Shown piece by piece: positions 1-5,122 of a stretch of DNA of 5,122 nucleotides (position 1 is the first letter of the stretch; the number at the start of each line of letters is the position of its first letter). Where the stretch lies: assembly GCA_022601215.1 (NCBI GenBank), contig JAHZIZ010000151.1, positions 1 to 5,122 on the forward strand. Direction: 5' to 3'. This stretch comes from Bacteroidota bacterium (lineage in GTDB: Bacteria; Bacteroidota; Bacteroidia; Flavobacteriales; Flavobacteriaceae). The position numbers and the translations under genes are program-made. The notes under the pieces were generated by a model, which was not told the DNA's origin, ran no database searches, and saw only the letters and a program-made list of their open reading frames with translations.

Positions 1-1341
1 CCTGTAGTTAGCCCGGTCAGTTTTCCGAATATTGGCTTTGGAAATCTAACACAACCAAAACAGCAAACTATTTTAGTGAAGAATACTACAGTCTGGACAA
101 GCGAAGATGATGGAATTCTTACCAATACGGATGTTTTGTTGAAGGATGGTAAGATCTCAAAAATCGGAAAGAACTTGCGTGACAGAAGAGCTCTGGTTAT
201 TGATGGAACAAACAAACATTTAACAGCCGGAATCGTCGACGAACATTCACATATTGCTGCTTCTGCAATTAATGAAGCAGGCCATAATTCTTCTGCCGAA
301 GTTACGATCGAAGATGTAGTAGACCCTGCGGATATTAACATTTACAGAAACCTTTCCGGTGGTGTTACCTCTATTCAAATTTTACACGGTTCTGCAAATC
401 CGATCGGAGGAAGATCAGCGATCATTAAACTAAAATGGGGCGAAAATGCAGAGAATATGCTTTATAAAAACTCTCCGAAGTTTATCAAATTTGCTTTAGG
501 AGAAAATGTAAAACAATCGAATTGGGGAGAAAATAATACCATCCGTTTTCCGCAAACAAGAATGGGGACAGAACAGGTTTTTGTCGATTATTTTCAAAGA
601 GCAAAAGAATATGATGCTCTAAAGAAAAGTGGAAAACCTTATAGAAAAGATATTGAATTAGAAACTCTGGCAGAGATCCTTAATAAAGAACGTTTTGTTT
701 CTTGTCACTCCTATGTACAAAGTGAAATAAATATGTTAATGAAAGTTGCTGAACAATTCAATTTTAACATTAACACGTTTACACACATTCTAGAAGGATA
801 CAAAGTAGCTGATAAAATGAAAGAACATGGCGTTGGCGGGTCTACATTTTCAGATTGGTGGGCATATAAATATGAAGTAAATGATGCCATTCCTTATAAC
901 GCAGCCATTATGGCAAGTCAAGGCGTAGTAACCGCAATCAACAGTGATGATAGTGAAATGTCTCGTCGATTAAATCAGGAAGCAGCCAAGAGCATAAAAT
1001 ATGGTGGCATGACTGAAGAAGAGGCTTGGAAAATGATTACTATCAATCCCGCGAAACTACTACATTTAGATGATCGCACTGGAAGTATCAAAGAAGGGAA
1101 AGATGCAGATTTAGTACTTTGGAACAATCACCCTTTATCTATTTATGCCAAAGCTGAAAAAACAATGATAGACGGAGCTATTTACTTCGATTTAGAATCG
1201 GACCTAGCAAAGCGAAAAGCTATAAGTGCAGAAAGAAATAAATTAATGAAGATGATGCGGGCCGAAAAAGATGGAGGTGGTAAAACCAAGCCCCCGAAAA
1301 AAGAAGATAAAATCCATTTTCATTGTGAAACTATAAACTAA
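1..1341 (+). CDS. Amidohydrolase family protein, C-terminal part (5' end outside window)
   Basis: This is a metal-dependent hydrolase of the amidohydrolase superfamily, imidazolonepropionase/prolidase-like. The frame is open from base 1, so the GTG at 76 is internal and 446 residues of a longer protein are visible. Flavobacterial relatives, as I recall them, are about 1000 residues, with a signal peptide and a first amidohydrolase-like half. Visible candidate metal ligands, in fragment numbering, are the HxH pair H82/H84 (bases 244-252), K163 as a possible carboxylated lysine (487-489), H236 in SCHSY (706-708), H262 in FTHILEG (784-786) and D316 in NSDD (946-948). The C-terminal composite beta-domain signature GSIKEGKDADLVLW follows. 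The tail is Lys/Gly/Pro-rich and ends in HFHCETIN. Only 7 bases separate it from the next gene, so the two form an operon. The family assignment is firm. The substrate (peptide, cyclic amide or other) is unknown. Confidence 0.9.
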   Translation, partial: PVVSPVSFPNIGFGNLTQPKQQTILVKNTTVWTSEDDGILTNTDVLLKDGKISKIGKNLRDRRALVIDGTNKHLTAGIVDEHSHIAASAINEAGHNSSAEVTIEDVVDPADINIYRNLSGGVTSIQILHGSANPIGGRSAIIKLKWGENAENMLYKNSPKFIKFALGENVKQSNWGENNTIRFPQTRMGTEQVFVDYFQRAKEYDALKKSGKPYRKDIELETLAEILNKERFVSCHSYVQSEINMLMKVAEQFNFNINTFTHILEGYKVADKMKEHGVGGSTFSDWWAYKYEVNDAIPYNAAIMASQGVVTAINSDDSEMSRRLNQEAAKSIKYGGMTEEEAWKMITINPAKLLHLDDRTGSIKEGKDADLVLWNNHPLSIYAKAEKTMIDGAIYFDLESDLAKRKAISAERNKLMKMMRAEKDGGGKTKPPKKEDKIHFHCETIN

Positions 1342-1348
1342 TCCAACC

Positions 1349-2644
1349 ATGAGAGTATTTAAAAACATATTATTAGCTATTACCATAAGTGTTGGATTAC
1401 AAACCTGGGCACAGCAAACCCCAGCACCAGCACAATCAGAAGTATTAACGATAAAAGGAGCTACCGCACACATTGGTGATGGTAGTGTCATTGAAAATAG
1501 TGTCATTGTATTTGCGAACGGTACAATTACCGCCATTGGTAATTCAAGCACTACTACACAAGGAAGGGTTATAGATGCTTCTGGGAAGCATATTTATCCA
1601 GGTTTTATAGCCCCAGCCTCTACTTTAGGATTAGGGGAAGTTGATGCATTGAGGCAAACGCGAGATTTTGATGAATTGGGAGACTTCATTCCTAACATCC
1701 GCAGTATTATTGCTTATAACGCAGAAAGTAAGGTAGTGGAAAGCTTACGACCAAACGGAGTATTATTAGCACAGGTAACTCCGCAAGGAGGTAAAATTTC
1801 AGGAACCTCTACCGTTATGCAATTGGACGCATGGAATTGGGAAGATGCTGCTGTAAAAACCGACGATGCCATCCATCTTAATTTACCGAATAGTTTCAAA
1901 AGAGGAAGATGGTGGTTAGGAGAAGATAGGGGCTGGAAACCCAATGACAAATATGCTAAAGACCTCGGCGAGATTAAAGATTACTTAGCAGCGTCTAAGG
2001 CATACGGGAAAGCGAATAGTACAATCCAAAACGAAGGGTTTAAAGCCATGCAAGGTTTGTTTAACGGTGCTAAAAAACTATTCATTTATGCTCAAGGAGA
2101 GCGTGAAATCATCGATGGAGTAACCTTGGCTAAAGAAGCAGGTGTTAAGGACGTGGTTCTTGTAGGTGGTTACGAAGCTCATAAAATTATTCCTTTCTTA
2201 AAACAACACAATATACCCGTGTTAGTAAATCGAGTGCATACGGAACCTCGAGGCGATGATGATGATTATGATCTCCCATACAAACTCCCAAAATTGCTGA
2301 TGGACGGAGGAATTATGGTAGGATTAAATGCCAAAGGACAAATGGAACGGATGAATACGCGTAACCTGCCCTTCTATGCTGGACATGTGGTAGGACAGGG
2401 AATGGACAAAGAGGACGCCCTTAGAATGATTACATCTAATACCGCTAAAATTTTAGGGATTGATGGTAAGTATGGAAGTCTGATGAATGGTAAAAGTGCC
2501 ACTTTTTTCATTTCTGAAGGTGATGCCCTAGATATGAGAACCAATATTTTAACCCATGCTTTTATAGATGGACGTGAAATATCTTTAGAAACTCACCAAA
2601 CTAAATTATGGAAACGTTATCAAGGAAAGTACGATGGTAAGTAG
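1349..2644 (+). CDS. Exported amidohydrolase-like protein lacking the metal-binding residues
   Basis: This complete 431-residue protein has an amidohydrolase fold signature but no recognisable metal site. Residues 1-21 form a Sec signal peptide (basic MRVFK, hydrophobic core, cleavage probably after TWA), so it acts outside the cytoplasm. The ATG at 1349 is chosen because the signal peptide starts there. The N-terminal beta-domain (about 31-83) and the C-terminal one (GSLMNGKSATFFISEGDAL, 376-394) are typical. The barrel ligands are replaced: the HxH site reads PGFIAPAST (84-92, with A90 and T92), and by my alignment to the upstream protein the later His, His and Asp become Q249, G273 and K329. 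An acidic stretch, RGDDDDYD, lies at 301-308. The frame is clean with no stops or shifts, so this is a maintained gene and not a decayed one. It probably acts as a non-catalytic partner, chaperone or binding subunit of the upstream hydrolase; that role is inferred from context only. Confidence 0.88.
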   Translation: MRVFKNILLAITISVGLQTWAQQTPAPAQSEVLTIKGATAHIGDGSVIENSVIVFANGTITAIGNSSTTTQGRVIDASGKHIYPGFIAPASTLGLGEVDALRQTRDFDELGDFIPNIRSIIAYNAESKVVESLRPNGVLLAQVTPQGGKISGTSTVMQLDAWNWEDAAVKTDDAIHLNLPNSFKRGRWWLGEDRGWKPNDKYAKDLGEIKDYLAASKAYGKANSTIQNEGFKAMQGLFNGAKKLFIYAQGEREIIDGVTLAKEAGVKDVVLVGGYEAHKIIPFLKQHNIPVLVNRVHTEPRGDDDDYDLPYKLPKLLMDGGIMVGLNAKGQMERMNTRNLPFYAGHVVGQGMDKEDALRMITSNTAKILGIDGKYGSLMNGKSATFFISEGDALDMRTNILTHAFIDGREISLETHQTKLWKRYQGKYDGK

Positions 2645-2663
2645 ACAATAAAACTTATTATAT

Positions 2664-2707
2664 TTCAAAATTAAAAAACCTCCAAATGGAGGTTTTTTAA
2701 TTTTGAA
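2664..2707. terminator. Bidirectional intrinsic terminator between convergent genes
   Basis: A perfect 20-bp inverted repeat (2664-2683 and 2688-2707) surrounds an AAAT loop. The core is CCTCC/GGAGG, flanked by A6 on the left and T6 on the right, so either strand yields a GC-containing hairpin followed by a U-tract. It begins 19 bases after the stop at 2644 and lies about 50 bases beyond the minus-strand stop at 2757, which suits termination of both operons. No factor-binding site was seen. Confidence 0.9.
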
Positions 2708-2756
2708 CCGTCATAACAAAGAAGCGAAAACGATAGAATGCGATTACAAAAAAGTA

Positions 2757-3569
2757 TTATTTCTTTGCTACGGTTGCCCCAACAGGCTTGTCAAAAACAG
2801 CATCATTTAAGACGCTTTCTGTTAGCGTTATATTATGAAATTCCATGCTATTTCGAGCCTCAGTAGGAAGATTATCTTTGGTTGAGAACCATGTTAATTT
2901 CTTAGGGAGTTGAACACCATTAACAGTAATCCAATCCTCATATTTAATAAAACCCCATTGGTCACTATTTTCTTCCTTGCCATAGGTTACTGTATAAGCC
3001 AACCATTTCATAAAATGCGTTTCAGGATCATAATAAACAATGTATTCATCTTTTGGAGAATCTCCAATTCCAGCTTCATAAGACACCTTAACACCTTCAA
3101 ATAGTTCTCCTTCAAAACTCGTAGAAGGAACAGTCTCATAGATAATCCCATCATCCCCCAGCACAAAAGGCATTGCATAGAAATAGAAATACAAATTGTG
3201 ATAAAAACGGGCATTACCCTTATAAGCGTCCGGTTCATTCTGCAATAGCCATACCTCTTCCCCATTATATCCTATAGACCATTTTTGAGTTTCAATCTTC
3301 ACCTTGCGATCTTTCAGTGAAATTGTCTGATTCTCCTTCCCGTTTCTACCGGAAAGTTCATAACATAAATTATTCATTCTATCCCACTGTTCCATAGTTC
3401 CATGAGCTGCAAATATCTGAGCAATGTCCTCTGGATAATCCTTGGCCACATAAGGAGTAGGTTTTGCTTCCTCTAATTTTGTGGGACTGGTAGTAATCAC
3501 ATCCTTGACTTCATTTTTACATGAAAATGAAAGCGTAATGATTGCGAGAAGTAAAAAAGTATTTTTCAT
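2757..3569 (-). CDS. Lipoprotein, DUF6503-like, function unknown
   Basis: This is a 270-residue predicted lipoprotein. The ATG at 3569-3567 is chosen over the longer frame beginning at 3626 because it starts exactly at a lipoprotein signal: MKN, a hydrophobic core, then LSFSC with the lipidated cysteine at C17. A flexible Lys/Glu/Pro/Thr linker (18-45) follows, then a single domain to the C-terminus. Motifs include AHGTMEQWDRM (55-65), IGYNGEEVWL (99-108), the aromatic RFYHNLYFYFYAMPFVLG (121-138) and DEYIVYYDPETHFMKWLAYTVTY (174-196). These match my memory of the DUF6503 family of Bacteroidota lipoproteins, some of which have been labelled 'threonine synthase' in databases without any PLP-enzyme feature. 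The beta-rich, aromatic pattern resembles lipid- or ligand-carrying periplasmic proteins, which is inference. The residues after C17 (KNEVKD) are mixed charge, so surface export versus retention in the periplasm cannot be decided. The start overlaps the upstream stop codon by one base. Confidence 0.82.
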   Translation of the reverse strand: MKNTFLLLAIITLSFSCKNEVKDVITTSPTKLEEAKPTPYVAKDYPEDIAQIFAAHGTMEQWDRMNNLCYELSGRNGKENQTISLKDRKVKIETQKWSIGYNGEEVWLLQNEPDAYKGNARFYHNLYFYFYAMPFVLGDDGIIYETVPSTSFEGELFEGVKVSYEAGIGDSPKDEYIVYYDPETHFMKWLAYTVTYGKEENSDQWGFIKYEDWITVNGVQLPKKLTWFSTKDNLPTEARNSMEFHNITLTESVLNDAVFDKPVGATVAKK

Positions 3570-3571
3570 TA
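3567..3571 (-). promoter_or_regulatory. TAATG stop/start overlap, probable translational coupling
   Basis: On the minus strand the TAA of the modular secreted protein (3571-3569) shares its final A with the ATG of the lipoprotein gene (3569-3567). No purine-rich ribosome site stands out upstream, which is normal in Bacteroidota. Ribosomes terminating on the first gene could restart directly on the second. The arrangement also fixes the lipoprotein start. Confidence 0.75.
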
Positions 3572-5122
3572 TTCTTTGATGAGTTGTTTTACAACGGTTT
3601 GTGTTTCGGATGTAAGATGTAACCAATACACCCCCAATGATAAAAATTCGATATTGAACTGAACTGAAGTACTATCCGGATGATCAAAACTCTGCACTTT
3701 TCTTCCATTCATATCGTATATGTGCACTTCGGAAATAGGTCGTTCCGTACTCACAGTCACAATGTTGGAAACAGGGTTAGGGAAAACGACAATTGTGTGA
3801 GCCACTTCCGATGCATTACCCAAAACCCCATCTGTTTCTATTTGAAAACTTGCAAGCGCATAACTTTGAGTAGAAACATTGTACATACGAACATGAATTT
3901 CTTGGGGATTGGTCAAATTTTGATAGGCCTCAGGAGTATCAATAGGACTCAATTGATTGTTAGCGTCACTCAAACTGAGGTGATAACTAAACGCATGGGT
4001 ACTCGGATTTAAGTCACCTAACATTTGTGCTTCGCTGACGGTAAGATCGAAAAGGGAAAGTCCGTCTCCATCCCCTTCGTTATTAAAAATATCATCAGGC
4101 AAATCCTCAATTATAAGGCCTTGGACTACCAATTCAAAAGGAGTAATACGAGCACAGCCAGTATTTAAATTCTCTAGCTTTACCCAAATGGTTTGCCCAC
4201 TACTTATAAAACTAATAGGCGCAGCAATTGGGTTTTGACTTGTCTGTGCATCTATTTCAGAAACATAGTACTCCAAAAATAACTCGGCTGGATCTTGAGT
4301 TCCTAATACAGCGGCGTCGTTAATGGTAAGATTGAAAGTTTCAAACCCATTTCCATCAGAATCTACAACAATAATGGGATTCACAAAATCATCGGAAGGT
4401 TCCTCTGGAAGATTCGCGACCATTAATTCCAATTCTACAATTCTCGAACAAGGTAAATTAAAAATCAACTCATTACTTACCCGAGCATATACAACTTGAC
4501 CAAAGGGAACTATATTGACATATGGAGAAAAAAGTGCATTTGCAGGATCGCCGACTTCCGCATCCTCAAGTGTCTCATAATAGGAAATTATCAAATCGGG
4601 TTCACCATTGGCAATTTCAGCATCCTTACTCGTCAAATCGAACTCGGAAAAACCATCCGCATCGGCGTCACAAACAGTTAACGGCGTTGGAGTTACTGGA
4701 GATGGGAGTGGAACAACCGATAAGAAGAATTCCTTCACATAATAATAACCAAATGAACTAATGACTCGATAATAAATTGTTTGTGGATTCACAACATTTT
4801 GATACTGTGTTGGTTCCAATATTGGGATGTCTGAAGATTCATCGGAGGCGCTTGCATACCATAGAACAATTACTGAGGTATCTCCGCCTGTAATTTCTGT
4901 TTCCACAACCGTGAGATCAAACGTACTAATACTATCATCATCGGTACTTCCATTAAGCACATCATCACAAAGCACAAGTTCAAAGAATCCAGTATCTACT
5001 GGAGGTAAATTAAAAGTCACTATGGTCGTATCACTGCAACTTGTGGTTCCATTGGTAGCATCTACCTGGTAGGTACCACTTTCAAGAGCGGTATAGGAAG
5101 GCGCATCAGCGCCAGAAATAAC
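3569..5122 (-). CDS. Large modular secreted protein with T9SS type A sorting domain, C-terminal part
   Basis: The visible 517 residues end a cell-surface or secreted protein exported by the type IX secretion system. The frame stays open to the window edge, so the N-terminus, with its expected signal peptide, lies outside; the GTG at 5020 is not the start. In fragment numbering there is first the end of an Ig/PKD-like module (about 1-43, containing SGTYQVDATNG and a Cys at 29). Four related modules of about 95-100 residues follow (about 47-440). Each opens with an Asp/Gly-rich turn leading to F(D/N)LT, for example CDADADGFSEFDLT, and most go on to a YY/WY strand, a Q-hydrophobic-(Y/W/H)-V(K/R) strand and a closing strand. 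The C-terminal sorting domain (about 444-517) shows VVFPNPVSN, VHIYDMNGRKV and LGVYWLHL. The protein is probably an adhesin or a structural surface protein; no catalytic domain is visible. It is translated just ahead of the lipoprotein gene. Confidence 0.88.
   Translation of the reverse strand, partial: VISGADAPSYTALESGTYQVDATNGTTSCSDTTIVTFNLPPVDTGFFELVLCDDVLNGSTDDDSISTFDLTVVETEITGGDTSVIVLWYASASDESSDIPILEPTQYQNVVNPQTIYYRVISSFGYYYVKEFFLSVVPLPSPVTPTPLTVCDADADGFSEFDLTSKDAEIANGEPDLIISYYETLEDAEVGDPANALFSPYVNIVPFGQVVYARVSNELIFNLPCSRIVELELMVANLPEEPSDDFVNPIIVVDSDGNGFETFNLTINDAAVLGTQDPAELFLEYYVSEIDAQTSQNPIAAPISFISSGQTIWVKLENLNTGCARITPFELVVQGLIIEDLPDDIFNNEGDGDGLSLFDLTVSEAQMLGDLNPSTHAFSYHLSLSDANNQLSPIDTPEAYQNLTNPQEIHVRMYNVSTQSYALASFQIETDGVLGNASEVAHTIVVFPNPVSNIVTVSTERPISEVHIYDMNGRKVQSFDHPDSTSVQFNIEFLSLGVYWLHLTSETQTVVKQLIKE
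3572..3793 (-). other. T9SS type A C-terminal sorting domain coding segment
   Basis: The last 74 residues of the modular secreted protein match the type A sorting domain recognised by the type IX translocon and normally removed by the PorU sortase. The opening VVFPNPVSN, the central IYDMNGRKV and the near-terminal GVYWLHL strand, followed by a basic end (VVKQLIKE), occur in the usual order and at the usual length. This places the mature protein outside the outer membrane, either anchored or released. Confidence 0.9.
3803..4984 (-). repeat. Four diverged protein-level repeat modules of about 100 residues
   Basis: Within the modular secreted protein, four modules follow in tandem, at roughly 4984-4697, 4696-4391, 4390-4085 and 4084-3803. 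The recurring landmarks are an Asp-rich turn before F(D/N)LT (STDDDSISTFDLT, CDADADGFSEFDLT, VDSDGNGFETFNLT, GDGDGLSLFDLT), an acidic helix-like D/E-A-x stretch, an aromatic strand with SYYETLEDA-like text, and (I/V)(Y/W/H)(Y/A/V)(R/K). The DNA copies are too diverged to be seen as nucleotide repeats, so this is an old duplication. The last module, next to the sorting domain, has lost its cysteines and has a shortened first strand. Confidence 0.75.

Noticed and set aside
76..78. GTG as the start of the first amidohydrolase
   Set aside because: The frame is open to base 1, the upstream residues (QPKQQTILVKN) fit a continuing domain, and known relatives are much longer. The GTG is an internal valine.
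1483..1509. Direct repeat of TAGTGTCATTG (1483-1493 and 1499-1509)
   Set aside because: It is an 11-base repeat inside the coding sequence of a conserved beta-domain (GSVIENSVIV). It is best explained by the repeated amino-acid pattern and not by a regulatory or mobile element.
1243..1551. Minus-strand open frame across the junction of the two amidohydrolases
   Set aside because: It lies antisense to two well-supported genes and its translation has no recognisable domain. The same holds for the antisense frames at 1714-1950, 2910-3104, 3680-4012, 4496-4761 and 4827-5072, and for the same-strand shadow at 3008-3265.
2255..2266. Four GAT triplets as a possible slippage tract
   Set aside because: It is short and in frame, coding for DDDD. 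Gain or loss would not shift the frame, so phase variation is not supported.
3570..3626. Longer start for the lipoprotein gene, adding 19 residues
   Set aside because: It would place a polar, basic stretch ahead of a perfect lipoprotein signal and overlap the sorting domain of the upstream gene by 57 bases. The ATG at 3569 fits far better.
5018..5020. GTG as the start of the modular secreted protein
   Set aside because: 34 further codons upstream are open to the window edge and encode a recognisable Ig-like strand pattern (SGTYQVDATNG). There is no signal peptide at the GTG.

Overview
The window looks like chromosomal DNA of a marine-type or environmental Bacteroidota species, most likely class Flavobacteriia. 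The evidence is AT-rich coding sequence, no Shine-Dalgarno-like sites at the gene starts, a protein ending in a type A sorting domain of the type IX secretion system (T9SS), a Bacteroidota-style lipoprotein signal, and a tandem amidohydrolase pair typical of this group. Four protein-coding genes fill the window. The two outermost run off its ends.

Plus strand, 1-2644: the C-terminal part of a large amidohydrolase, with a complete set of candidate metal ligands, is followed after 7 bases by a complete, signal-peptide-bearing amidohydrolase-like protein in which every one of the five standard metal-ligand positions is substituted. The two are almost certainly co-transcribed. They look like a catalytic and a non-catalytic partner, both probably exported, but the substrate cannot be read from the sequence.

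Centre, 2645-2756: a 20-bp perfect inverted repeat with A- and T-rich arms lies between convergent genes and should terminate transcription from both sides.

Minus strand, 5122-2757: the C-terminal 517 residues of a large modular secreted protein (an Ig-like piece, four repeat modules of about 100 residues carrying Asp-rich turns, then a T9SS sorting domain) is joined through a TAATG stop/start overlap to a 270-residue lipoprotein of the DUF6503-like type. The overlap suggests coupled translation of a T9SS cargo protein and a surface or periplasmic lipoprotein.

I saw no RNA genes, CRISPR arrays, insertion sequences or attachment sites. Nothing here amounts to a clearly new system. The most interesting points are the ligand-less amidohydrolase paired with an intact one, and the tight coupling of the T9SS protein to the lipoprotein.
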